A DNA stretch of 64,000 nucleotides from Shewanella sp. MTB7 (GCF_027571385.1 NZ_CP085636.1:5671001-5735000); one strand, 5' to 3'; shown: positions 46,902-57,614, counted from the stretch's first letter. Translations and numbers: made by a program. Notes: generated from the sequence alone by a model not told the origin.

Positions 46902-47818
46902 ACCTGTACTCCTGCCACATCTAACTCATTCCGCCTCATCTCAATCAAGGCTAAATAGGCCATTTTGCTCTCAACACTTTCAACCGCAATAACATTCACT
47001 TCTTGATTGAAGTTAACACCAATTAATTCTGCTAATTTTTCAGTATGACCATTAATTAATAACTCGATAGAGGAGACAGGAGCCTGACGTTGCTGGCTTT
47101 CAAAGAAATCCATAGATCTTTGCAATTCCAGACTTAAGTTATCAGCCATACCAAAACTAAGCTCTTCGGCACTCACTGTATCAATCTGATTAAAACCTCG
47201 AACTCTTCGTTGCATATATAACTCACCTTGCTTGACAACCGTCAGTAAGATCTCTTGCCCAGAAAGGTGACTGATAATTAATTTTGCCAATGGATCTTCC
47301 AAAAACAAATTAGTCACAGCCATCTCTTCGATATTAATGCCGACAACTTGCATCTCGTGATCTTTTGCTGCTAACACCATCGCAGCCGTCTTCTTCTTAT
47401 CGACGATAACCACACTTAACTTGGCACTATTGAGTTGAGGAGGCTCAAAATAATCAATATGTACATCAGTCACAGCTTGACTGATCATATCTTTTACCGA
47501 CCATAATAAGGCCTGATTCATCTCATCTGATTCAACATTAGGTCTATCGACTAACAAAAGTTGATAATAAGGTGAACTTAACGTGATCTGTAATTTAGAT
47601 GAACCAAACTCTTTAGCTAAGTTGCTAAATAAGCTAGACCAATTAACACCATCAAAAGCGAATTCCTTTGTGTCATACCGAAAAATATTTTCGTCTTTAT
47701 TTTCAAAAACTTGATGGCAAGCGACGACTTTATCTGGGCACACATAGATACCGACATTGAGTTTAATATTTGATTTCTGCCAGAAGGCTAACCGACTAAA
47801 AATACCTTTTCCCATCAT
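46898..47818 (-). CDS. mshI: MshI, PilM-like cytoplasmic/membrane-associated protein
   Basis: A 306-residue protein with an actin-like/PilM-type fold pattern: KLNVGIYVCPDKVVACHQ near the N terminus, VVIVDKKKTAAMVLAA near 130 and VNRF-like later segments. No membrane helix is obvious. It is the first gene of the assembly operon, preceded by a 340-bp gap after csrD that should hold the promoter. It probably recruits the PilN-like partner. Confidence 0.88.
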   Translation of the reverse strand: MMGKGIFSRLAFWQKSNIKLNVGIYVCPDKVVACHQVFENKDENIFRYDTKEFAFDGVNWSSLFSNLAKEFGSSKLQITLSSPYYQLLLVDRPNVESDEMNQALLWSVKDMISQAVTDVHIDYFEPPQLNSAKLSVVIVDKKKTAAMVLAAKDHEMQVVGINIEEMAVTNLFLEDPLAKLIISHLSGQEILLTVVKQGELYMQRRVRGFNQIDTVSAEELSFGMADNLSLELQRSMDFFESQQRQAPVSSIELLINGHTEKLAELIGVNFNQEVNVIAVESVESKMAYLALIEMRRNELDVAGVQV

Positions 47819-48158
47819 AAGGTGCCCATTATAATTTTAAATTGCAGTATACGCATATAATGCTATAACTTCGCCCCTAAACAATACAAAGAGTTACAAT
47901 TGTGAATAAACACCAACATAATTAATAACTCTAAACTAAAGTATACAAGCTCATTGTCAAATTTGTTATGCTTATTCTAACGACTAATCTTATAATTTTG
48001 TAGAGAAAACAAAGAATGTTATAAGCTATTATGATTAAGATAGGCTGGTTACTGACATCACACAAGTTACTTACACACCCCGCCATAAACAGTAACGAAT
48101 AATTAACGAATATTAATTTATAATCGATGAGACGTACTTATTGCTTAAGAGCCCAAGA
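47819..48158. promoter_or_regulatory. Gene-free gap expected to contain the msh operon promoter
   Basis: A/T-rich DNA between the csrD stop and mshI. A TTGACA on the minus strand (around 47955-47960) followed 16 bases later by TAGAGT is the best sigma-70-like pair; a TATACT word near 47850 is another -10 candidate. No hairpin terminator for csrD is evident, so partial cotranscription of csrD with msh is possible. Confidence 0.4.
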
Positions 48159-50072
48159 TTAAACCTCCTCAATAGGATCGCTAAAGAAGCTTCCCTGTCC
48201 AGCACTTACCCCTAATATTTTTAATGTCTGCCACTCCTCAAAAGATTCAACTCCTTCAGCAAAGACCTGTACACCAGTACGATATAACCCACCAATCAAA
48301 CTGCGGACAAACAATTGATTTTCTTGCCTAAGGTGGATCTGACGAACAATGGATCTATGCAATTTAATGAAATCAAAATGATACTCTTTTATATATTGTG
48401 TGCTTACGACTTGTTGACCGACACGATCTACGCATAGGCTTGCGCCCATCTTTCTGATCATATCGAGCCTTGATGCTAATTGTTCTGTGTGATGAATCAC
48501 GATGTCTTCATTTATCTCAAAAATAAATCGAGGCGTCAGATGACGGTATTCGAGTAATGTGGTTTTTAGCCAGCGAATGAAAGCCCGACTCATCAAGGTG
48601 TCTAAGCTTAAATTAACGCTATACTTAGTCGTGGTATCATTGGAATTACCTAAGAGATCAAATAATACAGCCTCTATCACTTGCCGCTCGAACTGAGGCG
48701 TTAGACCGCACTTAATCGCCATAGGGATATATAGTGTCGCTCGAATTAAGTTGTTCTGATTGTCCCTGATTCTACTCGATATCTCCAGATGATGAGTCTC
48801 CATATCGCTATCAACAACAGGCTGAGAGAAAATCACTAGACGCCTATTCACAAGTGCATATTCAAGGAAGCTTCGCCAACGAACAGAGCCTTTGGCAAAC
48901 TCTTCATCCACAGCTCCTTTATCATACATAAACCAGCCACTATTACCTTGGAATTGCGCAGCTCTGAGTGCACGCTCTGCCTCATCTATTAGCTGCTCCT
49001 TGGTCTCACCAACTTTAAAATATGCTGCGCCTATATGATAAAAATCATCACTACTAACTCCATCGGGGAGTTGATGGTTTAAACACACTTTTAATAGTTT
49101 AGCCGCGAGTTTCTCTACATCTTTAAGAGAAATTTGGGGGACTACAATCGCAAACTGATTGTAAGAACGACGTGAAAAGATGCTATTAGCTTGACTATCT
49201 AATATGTGATTAATATCGTGAATCGTCTGCAGTAATATCTCATCGATAAGCTCATCACCTACCTCCTGTAACAAGAGGTCGAGATCCTCCATCTCCAGCA
49301 GAAAAAGCACTCCCGGCGCCATCATACCGCTATCATTACTTAATGCATCTAAGCGGTTTTTCAAAAATAGTCTATTACCAATGCCAGTTTCCGGATCGAG
49401 AAAAGTATTTGAACGGATAAATTGATCAAATCTAGCTCTCTGTTTTTGTGCATCATCTAACTCCAACAGCATATGTGTCAGTGCCCTATTAATCATTCTA
49501 GGCTTACCCTGACCTTTCTCCGCTAATGCTCGTTCATATTCATTATTGAGAATTAATTTACTGCGAACGGCAAGATCTTCGATCCCTTCAAGCTGTGTAG
49601 AGAGCCAAAGGTAACCGGAGCGAACGAACAGGATAATAACCACAGTTCCGGTTAAAAAAACAATCAGAGCATACCAACTAAAACGATACATTTTAAAAGG
49701 CTGAGGCAGTTTCATCGACAGGTTTAGACCCTTATGGGGGCTGAGCAACTTTTCATAATAAACGAAGCCAGAGCTTGCCTTACCTGAGCTATATTCATAA
49801 AGCGTCTTGTTGCCATCTTTTAATACTAAATGAGTCACGTTATAGGCAGAGAGTATGGGGGGAAGCCAAGAATCCAGAACGACTGAAGTGCCATCATGAT
49901 CAAAATGATGAACTAGCATCGCCTCAAGTTCAGTCACCTTTTGCTGTTGAAATGTAGAGGTTAACTGCGCAAAACTGATCAATGCTGTCAGTAAAAAAAT
50001 AAAAGCTACAGCTGCTAATGAGAAGAGCCAGAAGCTAGTCAGTTTATTTGTTAAGAGTCGAGTTAGTTTCAT
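48159..50072 (-). CDS. csrD: CsrD/MshH, degenerate GGDEF-EAL regulator
   Basis: A 637-residue membrane protein. Two membrane helices (about residues 14-36 and 135-155) flank a periplasmic sensor segment. A degenerate GGDEF domain (about 225-370) has SRRSYNQF in place of GGDEF, and a degenerate EAL domain (about 390-637) has HLEISSR in place of the EAL motif, so neither c-di-GMP synthesis nor hydrolysis is expected. In E. coli CsrD directs RNase E decay of CsrB/CsrC sRNAs (established). In Vibrio and Shewanella it heads the MSHA locus as mshH. It is followed by the 340-bp gap to mshI. Confidence 0.94.
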   Translation of the reverse strand: MKLTRLLTNKLTSFWLFSLAAVAFIFLLTALISFAQLTSTFQQQKVTELEAMLVHHFDHDGTSVVLDSWLPPILSAYNVTHLVLKDGNKTLYEYSSGKASSGFVYYEKLLSPHKGLNLSMKLPQPFKMYRFSWYALIVFLTGTVVIILFVRSGYLWLSTQLEGIEDLAVRSKLILNNEYERALAEKGQGKPRMINRALTHMLLELDDAQKQRARFDQFIRSNTFLDPETGIGNRLFLKNRLDALSNDSGMMAPGVLFLLEMEDLDLLLQEVGDELIDEILLQTIHDINHILDSQANSIFSRRSYNQFAIVVPQISLKDVEKLAAKLLKVCLNHQLPDGVSSDDFYHIGAAYFKVGETKEQLIDEAERALRAAQFQGNSGWFMYDKGAVDEEFAKGSVRWRSFLEYALVNRRLVIFSQPVVDSDMETHHLEISSRIRDNQNNLIRATLYIPMAIKCGLTPQFERQVIEAVLFDLLGNSNDTTTKYSVNLSLDTLMSRAFIRWLKTTLLEYRHLTPRFIFEINEDIVIHHTEQLASRLDMIRKMGASLCVDRVGQQVVSTQYIKEYHFDFIKLHRSIVRQIHLRQENQLFVRSLIGGLYRTGVQVFAEGVESFEEWQTLKILGVSAGQGSFFSDPIEEV

Positions 50073-50152
50073 TATCCGCTTCCTGCAGGATTTTATTATT
50101 AATAAGATAGGTAACCCTGAAAAGCAGAGTCTATACGAATAGAACCCAAATT

Positions 50153-50166
50153 ATACCAATCGGTAT
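50153..50166. repeat. Scattered intergenic palindrome, copy 1
   Basis: ATACCAATCGGTAT, a near-perfect palindrome, lies in the csrD upstream region. The same 14-mer occurs at 61331-61344 and at both ends of the IS630 element (61773-61786 and, inverted, 62875-62888). Confidence 0.85.
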
Positions 50167-50268
50167 TAGGCCAAACTTTAAAATTAAACCATACAAACAA
50201 ATAACGGCATCTACAATAATAATTTAGTACTAAACCGAAAGTAATAAGCTTACAAAGTGTTCAAAACT

Positions 50269-50291
50269 AAAAAGGGCCTCAAGGCCCTTTT
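50269..50291 (-). terminator. Intrinsic terminator of the malic enzyme gene
   Basis: AAAAGGGCC (50270-50278) pairs perfectly with GGCCCTTTT (50283-50291) around TCAA. The T run on the minus strand comes after the stem, as required for the leftward gene. Confidence 0.93.
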
Positions 50292-50322
50292 AAAAAATCT
50301 TCACTCTCATTTCTAAATCAGT

Positions 50323-51570
50323 CTAACTCAAATAATTTTCAGGTAAAGACTGGATAGAGGCAACTCCAGAATCAATTGCAGCTTGCGCAACAGCTCTAGC
50401 GACATTCGATAATAGACGTGGATCCATAGGCTTAGGGATCACATATTCAGGGCCAAACTTTAATTCAGTAATACCAGGATAAGCAGCAAGTACTGAGGCT
50501 GGTACCTCCTCTCGAGCGAGTTCAGCAATGGCATATACTGCAGCAACCTTCATCTCATCATTGATTTGCGAAGCTCGAACATCGAGAGCACCACGGAAAA
50601 TAAACGGGAAACAAAGTACGTTGTTAACTTGGTTTGGGTAATCACTGCGACCCGTTCCCATGATCAAATCTTTGCGAACCTCATGAGCAATTTCTGGCTT
50701 AATCTCGGGATCTGGATTTGAGCAAGCAAAAACCACCGGATTATCCGCCATCAAAGCAATATCTTCAGCACTCAACACATCAGGCCCCGATAGACCTAAG
50801 AATGCATCAGCCCCTTTAATCACATCTTGCAGCGTACGTTTATCGGTATTATTCGCAAATAATGCCTTGTACTCATTAATGTCATCACGTCGAGTGTGGA
50901 TCACTCCTTTTCGATCTAACATGTAAACGTTTTCACGCTGCACCCCACACTTAACCAGCATGGTCATACAAGCGATAGCGGCTGCACCAGCTCCCATACA
51001 GACGAAGATAGCCTCTTCAATCTTCTTACCTTGAATCTCAAGCGCATTGATCATGCCCGCTGTTGTCACAATCGCGGTACCATGTTGATCATCATGAAAA
51101 ACGGGAACGTTACAACGCTCAATAAGCGCTTTTTCGATCTCAAAACATTCAGGCGCTTTGATATCTTCCAAGTTAATACCACCAAAGGTATCGGCAATCG
51201 CCTCTACAGTATTGATAAACTCTTCAGAAGTACGATGTTTCACTTCAATATCTGTCGCATCTATGTTAGCAAAATGCTTAAACAGCAGTGCCTTACCTTC
51301 CATTACAGGCTTGGATGCCAATGGCCCTAAATTTCCTAACCCTAAAATAGCAGTACCATTAGAGATAACAGCAACCGTGTTCCCTTTAGCCGTATAACGA
51401 TATGCATTATCAGGGTTTGCAGCGATTTCACGCACAGGCTCGGCAACTCCAGGGCTATAGGCTAATGCTAAATCCATACTCGTTTCAGCAGGTTTTGTCA
51501 GGCAAACGGCTGTTTTTCCTGGCACTGGAAACTCATGGTAATCGAGGGCTTGTTGGCGAAAATCTGACAT
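50323..51570 (-). CDS. NAD(P)-dependent malic enzyme, short form
   Basis: A 415-residue protein that converts malate to pyruvate, CO2 and NAD(P)H. It shows the malic enzyme blocks SPGVAEPVREIA (about 40-51), the metal/substrate region PVFHDDQHGTAIV (about 155-167), and a dinucleotide-binding GAGAAAIACM (about 193-202). It lacks the phosphotransacetylase-like domain of the longer MaeB proteins. Transcribed alone and ended by a clear terminator. Confidence 0.94.
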   Translation of the reverse strand: MSDFRQQALDYHEFPVPGKTAVCLTKPAETSMDLALAYSPGVAEPVREIAANPDNAYRYTAKGNTVAVISNGTAILGLGNLGPLASKPVMEGKALLFKHFANIDATDIEVKHRTSEEFINTVEAIADTFGGINLEDIKAPECFEIEKALIERCNVPVFHDDQHGTAIVTTAGMINALEIQGKKIEEAIFVCMGAGAAAIACMTMLVKCGVQRENVYMLDRKGVIHTRRDDINEYKALFANNTDKRTLQDVIKGADAFLGLSGPDVLSAEDIALMADNPVVFACSNPDPEIKPEIAHEVRKDLIMGTGRSDYPNQVNNVLCFPFIFRGALDVRASQINDEMKVAAVYAIAELAREEVPASVLAAYPGITELKFGPEYVIPKPMDPRLLSNVARAVAQAAIDSGVASIQSLPENYLS

Positions 51571-52015
51571 CTTTTATAATCCTGAAAATGCGGCAAATAA
51601 ACTGTTATGAAGGTCTATGGTTCTACACTCTTTTAATTGTTAATAACTTAAAAGTAGGGATGACCAATTGTGGCTACGATACTCGAAATATCACACTTTT
51701 CAAACAAGATATTAGGTAAATTCAACTAAACTCAGGGATTTATTGGCAAAGGGGTATTTTACAAACTTATCTCCAGCTTTAAGAAGTAAATCTGAGCAAT
51801 TTTTTGTAGGAATAATACGACAAACAGAAGGTTATCTGTGGATATAAGAGAGTTAATTGTAAAAATATTGCTAAACTTACTAAAAGCCTCTTTAAAAGCT
51901 ATTTTAATAAATCTTTTCAATCTAATTTAGATTAATTCCTCTCAATCTGCTTCATTTGAGCAGATAACACATTTCGACGACTGAAATATAATTAGATAGA
52001 GTAAAAATGAACAAC
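51571..52015. other. Gene-free 445-bp gap upstream of the malic enzyme gene
   Basis: A/T-rich DNA with no credible gene or RNA structure. It should contain the malic enzyme promoter at its left side. A small dyad AATCTAATTTAGATT near 51918-51932 is the only symmetry I noticed. Confidence 0.5.
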
Positions 52016-52041
52016 AAAAAGACGCCATATAGGCGCCTTTT
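52016..52041 (-). terminator. Intrinsic terminator of rpmE
   Basis: On the minus strand AAAAGGCGCC pairs with GGCGTCTTTT, with one G-U pair and a five-base loop, followed by T residues. It lies 35 bp after the rpmE stop. Confidence 0.9.
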
Positions 52042-52075
52042 AAAATTCAATTTAGAAGAATTATTTAAGTAATAA

Positions 52076-52288
52076 TTACTTCTTACCAAGTGCACCAAAG
52101 CGCTTGTTGAACTTGTCGATACGTCCACCAGTGTCAACAATTTTCTGTGTACCAGTGTAGAATGGGTGACATGCACCACATACGTCCAAGTGCAGAGACT
52201 TACCTGCAGTTGAATTTACTTTGATAATGTTACCACAAGTACATGTTGCAGTGATTTCTGCGTATTCAGGATGAATGCCTGTTTTCAT
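52076..52288 (-). CDS. rpmE: 50S ribosomal protein bL31, zinc-binding form
   Basis: A 70-residue protein starting [12 protein letters not shown]. Cysteines at 16, 18, 37 and 40 ([14 protein letters not shown]) form the zinc-ribbon of the C+ type L31. The open frame extends 19 codons upstream, but the ATG at 52288 is the universal family start. Single gene with its own terminator. Under zinc limitation such genomes often carry a C-minus copy elsewhere; none is seen here. Confidence 0.97.
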   Translation of the reverse strand: MKTGIHPEYAEITATCTCGNIIKVNSTAGKSLHLDVCGACHPFYTGTQKIVDTGGRIDKFNKRFGALGKK

Positions 52289-52478
52289 TGGGATTACCTC
52301 TAGTTGAAGGCCATGTCGCTCTTCCAACCCGAAGTCGGACACCACATGAAGTTAATAAATTATTTAGGCGCAGAATAGTATAGTAACTAAGCAAGGGTTA
52401 CAAGAAAAATATACACTCAGAAATTAGCGATAGCATTTACTACAACTTCACGCTTTACACACCCGCCGAATTGTCAGA

Positions 52479-53207
52479 TTAATCTAATAGTGCTTGATAC
52501 TTACGTTGTGCAACTTGACTGTCTCTGTATTTGTCTTTAACCAGCTTAGATGGGCACAACAGCTGAGCTCCCTCTTTTAAACTACTTATATTCTTGCTAT
52601 TAAATGCCTTTGGGTTTGCCTCGTATATCGCTACGACACTGCCTTGAGTCGTCATCTCCCACTCTTTGCTATATTGAAGTGCAATTCGCCAGAGAGTTTG
52701 CCCAGGGAGTGAATCCAATAAGCAATTATGATCAGCCAAAATCTCGTCAGGTGTAGACGTTTGTCGCAGTACAAGACCCTTCTCCACCATTTTTACCTCG
52801 CTTTTTAATACCACAGGTTTAGCTTTAGCAATGACAGATGATACGTCACCACTAAATAGGGAAAAACGCTTTACCTCGCGCCATTTATTCACTCTATACT
52901 CTTGAATAACTAAAATAGCTGATGGATCATTTACATCCTCAACGCCACTCAAGAGTAATAAAAATTTATTAATCGGCTTGACCATCAACTTCTCTTCATT
53001 ATCACCTTGGCGAACAATAAACTGCGTCTTATTATAGTTATCACTATCGGCAACTATATTCATTCTAAACTTAGGATATTCGCCTAATGTGAATAACTGC
53101 TGATTAATACTGACATGGGTAATTTGCGCGTAAGCATCACGGCTAACCAGTGTGTAACTACCTAATACGAGCATAAACATCACCGCTATCTTCACTGTTA
53201 TTGCCAT
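52479..53207 (-). CDS. Secreted LysM protein resembling the FimV/HubP N-terminal region
   Basis: A 242-residue exported protein: signal peptide (MAITVKIAVMFMLVLGSYTLVSRDAYA), a beta-rich middle, and a C-terminal LysM-like segment PGQTLWRIALQYSKEW followed by VVAIYEANPKAFNSKNISSLKEG, which mirrors the FimV sequence in which a LysM unit precedes an ANP-x-AF motif. FimV/HubP proteins organise cell poles and type IV pili; this short version lacks membrane and TPR parts. Transcribed alone, divergent from priA. The function is inference. Confidence 0.75.
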   Translation of the reverse strand: MAITVKIAVMFMLVLGSYTLVSRDAYAQITHVSINQQLFTLGEYPKFRMNIVADSDNYNKTQFIVRQGDNEEKLMVKPINKFLLLLSGVEDVNDPSAILVIQEYRVNKWREVKRFSLFSGDVSSVIAKAKPVVLKSEVKMVEKGLVLRQTSTPDEILADHNCLLDSLPGQTLWRIALQYSKEWEMTTQGSVVAIYEANPKAFNSKNISSLKEGAQLLCPSKLVKDKYRDSQVAQRKYQALLD

Positions 53208-53426
53208 AACAAGCCTCTTATGAAATTAGTATTGTTCTTGGTATCGAACCGGTTTAACCCCGATTTATCGATGAACATAGATTGAATGTTACTCTTAGGA
53301 TCTAACGAGATTTCCACCAAAACTCAGTATACGTAAACCTCTTAATATAAATACTATTAAAGAGTAGCCCTTAACCTATAGGCTGAGTACACTAGCAACT
53401 ATATTTTTATAGAGTTTACCGCCAAT

Positions 53427-55622
53427 ATGTCCCTGTTTGTCGAGGTTGCCCTGCCAGTACCTATGCGGCAAACCTTCAGCTATAAAGTACCCGAAACGCT
53501 CACTGTAATGCCTAAAAAAGGGATGCGAGTCAAAGTCCCTTTCGGTCGACAACAATTAATAGGTCTTATTACTGACACATCTGATACCTGCAATTTAGCA
53601 CCAAATCAGATTAAGCCTCTTATAGAGATACTCGATAACGAGCCACTTCTGCCCGACTCACTCTATAAACTAACAGCTTGGGCTGCAAGGTACTACTTCT
53701 GTAGTCTAGGACAAATGATGTCTCAAGCCTTGCCTGTTGCATTACGTAAAGGGGCTGAGGTATTGGCAGACACCAGTACATTTTGGCAAGTGACCCCTAC
53801 GGGGCGAGAAGCCTCTCTCGACAGCGTTAAGCGTGCTCCAGCACAGAGAAAAGTACTGGAATTGTTACAGAAATCAGAGCTGTCTCAAGAAGAAGTTATT
53901 AACCTCAACTTAAGTAAGTCCGCCCTCAAAGCACTTCAGGACAGAGAATGGATTACCAAAGATGAGCGCGTCAATAAGATTGACCTGTCATGGCGTGAGC
54001 ATCTTGAATTAGGTGAAGAGCCGTTAACCTTAAATCCAGAACAAGCTATTGCCGTCGCAATGCTCAACCAACAAACAGGTTACCACTGCACTCTCCTCGA
54101 AGGCATAACCGGTTCAGGCAAAACTGAAGTCTATTTGGCGCTGTTAGAAACAGTACTGAAACAGGGAAAACAGGCATTAGTCTTAGTCCCTGAGATTGGA
54201 TTAACCCCGCAAACTATTAGTCGATTCAAAAGCCGATTTAAAGTGACGGTAGCTGTGATCCACTCAGGACTGACGGATAACCAGCGACTTGTCGCCTGGC
54301 GCCAAGCCCGTACTGGCGAAGCCGCTATCATCATTGGAACACGTTCAGCGTTATTTACCCCAATGGCATTTCCCGGCACGATCATTCTCGATGAAGAACA
54401 TGATTCAAGCTTCAAACAACAAGAGGGCGTGGGCTATCACGCCCGTGATCTTGCCGTAATGCGCGGCCACTTAGAGAATATTCCAGTCCTACTTGGCACC
54501 GCGACCCCTTCATTAGAAAGCTTACAAAATGCCCTTAGTGGTCGCTATAAACATCTTGAACTGGGTCAGCGGGCTGGTAATGCAGAGAAGGTACGCCAAG
54601 GGATCATAGATATTAGCAATCAGCCCTTAAAGACTGGATTATCTCATGCTCTTCTCAATGAGATGCGTATTCACCTCGATGCAGGCAATCAGGTTTTACT
54701 GTTTCTCAACCGCAGAGGATTTGCCCCCGCCCTTCTATGCCATGAATGTGGACATCTGCACGAGTGCGATCGCTGTGATGCCTTCTTTACAGTACATCAA
54801 TCACTAGGCGAAATCCGCTGCCACCACTGTGGTAACCACTACGCAATCCCGAAACAGTGTCATAGCTGTGGTAGCACCATGTTAATGGGGCAAGGCGTAG
54901 GCACTGAGCAACTAGCGGCAGTATTGGAAAAAGAATTCCCAAAATATCCTGTGGTGCGTATCGATCGTGACACGACCAGTCGCAAAGGCGCACTCGAAAG
55001 TCATCTCAATGCGATTCATAAGGGGGAATATAAGATATTAGTTGGCACACAAATGCTGGCTAAAGGACACCACTTCCCTGATGTCACTTTAGTGGGCTTG
55101 TTAGATGTAGATGGCGCCCTGTTTAGTGCTGACTTCAGAGCGCCCGAACGTTTCGGACAGCTCTATACTCAAGTATCTGGCCGTGCAGGCCGAGCCAGAA
55201 AGCCCGGCACTGTATTGATGCAAACCCACCAAGCCGATAATGCCATCCTACGTGAGCTAATGCATAAGGGCTATGGCGAATTTGCCCGAGGTCAGCTCAA
55301 CGAGCGCAAGCAAGCTCTACTTCCACCCGCTTGGAATATGCTATTACTGCGCGCTGAGGCAAATCAAGCCATAGATGCCGATAACTTCCTCTCCAGCGTA
55401 GCCGCACTATTGCCGCAAAATGAAGAGTGTGAAGTCATAGGGCCAATGCCAGCACCAATGGACAAAAAAGCAGGCAAGTATCGGCGTCATCTGATATTTC
55501 AGACTAAATCGCGTCAACAATTGCAGCAAGCATTCGAGATTGCCTTGCCACAGATAGAAGCCCTACCATTGGCTAAACGCTGTCGCTGGAGTATTGATAG
55601 AGACCCACAAGACCTGCTCTAA
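53427..55622 (+). CDS. priA: PriA, primosomal replication-restart helicase
   Basis: A 731-residue superfamily 2 helicase of normal length. Order: N-terminal DNA-binding domain (VEVALPVPMRQTFSYKVP), Walker A GITGSGKTEVYL (about residue 226), DEEH box LDEEHDSSFKQQ (about 320), two zinc clusters in a region of eight cysteines (CHECGHLHECDRC, CHHCGNHYAIPKQCHSCG, about 440-490), and helicase motifs VGTQMLAKGHHFPDV and QVSGRAGRA. It reloads replisomes at stalled forks. Stands alone, then argS follows after 200 bp. Confidence 0.97.
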   Translation: MSLFVEVALPVPMRQTFSYKVPETLTVMPKKGMRVKVPFGRQQLIGLITDTSDTCNLAPNQIKPLIEILDNEPLLPDSLYKLTAWAARYYFCSLGQMMSQALPVALRKGAEVLADTSTFWQVTPTGREASLDSVKRAPAQRKVLELLQKSELSQEEVINLNLSKSALKALQDREWITKDERVNKIDLSWREHLELGEEPLTLNPEQAIAVAMLNQQTGYHCTLLEGITGSGKTEVYLALLETVLKQGKQALVLVPEIGLTPQTISRFKSRFKVTVAVIHSGLTDNQRLVAWRQARTGEAAIIIGTRSALFTPMAFPGTIILDEEHDSSFKQQEGVGYHARDLAVMRGHLENIPVLLGTATPSLESLQNALSGRYKHLELGQRAGNAEKVRQGIIDISNQPLKTGLSHALLNEMRIHLDAGNQVLLFLNRRGFAPALLCHECGHLHECDRCDAFFTVHQSLGEIRCHHCGNHYAIPKQCHSCGSTMLMGQGVGTEQLAAVLEKEFPKYPVVRIDRDTTSRKGALESHLNAIHKGEYKILVGTQMLAKGHHFPDVTLVGLLDVDGALFSADFRAPERFGQLYTQVSGRAGRARKPGTVLMQTHQADNAILRELMHKGYGEFARGQLNERKQALLPPAWNMLLLRAEANQAIDADNFLSSVAALLPQNEECEVIGPMPAPMDKKAGKYRRHLIFQTKSRQQLQQAFEIALPQIEALPLAKRCRWSIDRDPQDLL

Positions 55623-55648
55623 TGATGCAATCATACTTCAACGTTTTT

Positions 55649-55676
55649 GATGCCTGCTGAGTACTCAACAGGCATC
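55649..55676 (+). terminator. Hairpin after priA, possible terminator
   Basis: GATGCCTG and CAGGCATC form the outer stem and TGAG/CTCA an inner one, with a single bulge on each side. There is no T tract after it on the plus strand, so termination would be inefficient or need another factor. Confidence 0.45.
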
Positions 55677-55825
55677 GAAACAGTCAATAGTTTTCAGTTA
55701 TTATTAAATTTTCGCTAAAAATCGAATAAATATGGTTTTGATGATAGCAATTAGCTACGACAAGCGGCTAAAATATGCGGTTATCCCTAATTCTTTTCAT
55801 CATTAGTAAGTGTCAATAAACGCCA

Positions 55826-57571
55826 ATGAAATCACATATTCAATCTTTGCTCGTCCAAGCCCTAGATGTCCTTAAACAACAACAGGTTATTCCAACTGAT
55901 TTTGAGGCTCGTATTCAGGTCGACCGAACAAAAGATAAAACTCACGGTGATTTTGCAACAAATCTGGCTATGATGCTGACTAAAGTTGCGCGGAAAAACC
56001 CGAGAGAAATCGCTCAACTCATCATAGATAGCTTACCTGAAGATAGCCAAGTATCGAAAGTTGAGATCGCAGGCCCTGGTTTTATCAACTTTTTCATCGA
56101 TGATAACGCCTTAGCAAATCAGCTTATGGCCGCGCTTAATGACGACCGCCTCGGTATTGCTTTACCTGAAGCCCAAACCATTGTCGTCGATTACTCTTCG
56201 CCAAACCTAGCTAAAGAGATGCACGTAGGACACCTGCGCTCAACCGTCATTGGTGACAGTGTGGTTCGCGCTCTTGAATTCCAAGGTCACAAAGTGGTCC
56301 GTCAAAACCACGTAGGCGATTGGGGTACCCAATTTGGTATGCTACTGGCTTATATGGAGGAACTACGAGCTCAGAATGGTGAGCAGACTCAGATGGAACT
56401 GTCTGATCTTGAAACCTTCTACCGCGCCGCTAAAGTTCGCTTCGATGAGTCGGAAGAGTTCGCTATTCGAGCCCGTAAACTCGTAGTAAAACTTCAGTCA
56501 GGTGACGAATACTGCAACACACTATGGCGTGAGTTTAACGACATATCACTGAGCCATTGCCACGACGTATATGAGCGTTTAGGTGTAAGCCTAACTCGCG
56601 CCGATGTTCGTGGTGAAAGTACTTATAACGACGATTTAGCCCAAGTAGTTATCGATCTGGATACCCAAGGGTTATTGTCTGAAAGCAATGGCGCTAAAGT
56701 AGTATTCCAAGACGAATTTAAAAATAAAGAAGGTGATCCTCTTCCTGTCATCATTCAAAAAGCAGACGGTGGCTACTTATACGCAACCAGCGATCTAGCC
56801 GCCATGCGTTACCGTGCCAATGTGTTGAAAGCCGATCGTGTGCTTTACTTTGTCGACCTACGTCAGGCTCTGCACTTCCAGCAAGTATTTAACCTTGCCC
56901 ATAAAGCGCACTTTATTGATGACAGCATAAGCCTTGAACATATGGGCTTCGGCACCATGAATGGGGCTGATGGCCGTCCATTTAAGACGCGTTCAGGTGG
57001 TGTGGTTAAGTTAGTCGATCTACTTTCTGAAGCCGACACCCGTGCACTCGAACTTGTGCGCAGTAAGAACCCAGATATGGATGAAGCCGAACTGGTTAAG
57101 ATAGCCAAAGTCGTCGGCATCAGTTCAGTAAAATATGCTGATCTATCTAAAAACCGTGCCAGTGACTACATCTTTAGTTTTGAGCAGATGTTGAGCTTTG
57201 AAGGTAACACGGCCCCTTACCTACTTTATGCATACACACGCGTTGCAGGTATTTTTAAACGTGCAGCAGATGTTGACCTAACTGGTGCCACTATTAAGTT
57301 AGATCATGATAAAGAGAAAGAGCTAGGCACTAAGCTTGCTCAATTTGGTGAAGTCATTTCACGCATGGTTTCTAAAGGTCAGCCTCATGCTTTATGTGGC
57401 TATCTCTTCGAGCTTGCTGGCGCATTCTCAAGCTTCTATGAGGCCTGTCCTGTACTGGCTGCCGATAACGAAGAGCAGAAGAAGAGCCGTTTGTTACTGG
57501 CTAAGCTCACTGCTAAGACACTAAAGCAGGGCTTGAACCTACTCGGTATTGAAACTCTAGAACGCATGTAA
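55826..57571 (+). CDS. argS: Arginyl-tRNA synthetase
   Basis: A 581-residue class I synthetase. The Arg-specific N-terminal Add1 domain covers about residues 1-110. The HIGH-type motif is in EMHVGHLRS (about 132-140) and the KMSKS equivalent is FKTRSGG (about 390), as normal for bacterial ArgRS lacking a canonical KMSKS. A DALR-type anticodon-binding domain occupies the C terminus. Ends at a clear terminator at 57588. Confidence 0.97.
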   Translation: MKSHIQSLLVQALDVLKQQQVIPTDFEARIQVDRTKDKTHGDFATNLAMMLTKVARKNPREIAQLIIDSLPEDSQVSKVEIAGPGFINFFIDDNALANQLMAALNDDRLGIALPEAQTIVVDYSSPNLAKEMHVGHLRSTVIGDSVVRALEFQGHKVVRQNHVGDWGTQFGMLLAYMEELRAQNGEQTQMELSDLETFYRAAKVRFDESEEFAIRARKLVVKLQSGDEYCNTLWREFNDISLSHCHDVYERLGVSLTRADVRGESTYNDDLAQVVIDLDTQGLLSESNGAKVVFQDEFKNKEGDPLPVIIQKADGGYLYATSDLAAMRYRANVLKADRVLYFVDLRQALHFQQVFNLAHKAHFIDDSISLEHMGFGTMNGADGRPFKTRSGGVVKLVDLLSEADTRALELVRSKNPDMDEAELVKIAKVVGISSVKYADLSKNRASDYIFSFEQMLSFEGNTAPYLLYAYTRVAGIFKRAADVDLTGATIKLDHDKEKELGTKLAQFGEVISRMVSKGQPHALCGYLFELAGAFSSFYEACPVLAADNEEQKKSRLLLAKLTAKTLKQGLNLLGIETLERM

Positions 57572-57587
57572 CCTAATATAAACGGCT

Positions 57588-57614
57588 AATACCGAGGCCT
57601 AGTCTCGGTATTTT
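57588..57614 (+). terminator. Intrinsic terminator of argS
   Basis: AATACCGAG pairs perfectly with CTCGGTATT around a seven-base loop, followed by TT on the plus strand, 17 bp after the argS stop. Confidence 0.9.

Noticed and set aside
22580..47818. Prophage or integrated island
   Set aside because: The large remodelled region is the MSHA locus itself with conserved gene order; there are no integrase, phage structural genes or attachment repeats.
51952..52179. A 75-residue minus-strand frame overlapping rpmE
   Set aside because: It is in another frame of rpmE and its terminator and shows no family features.
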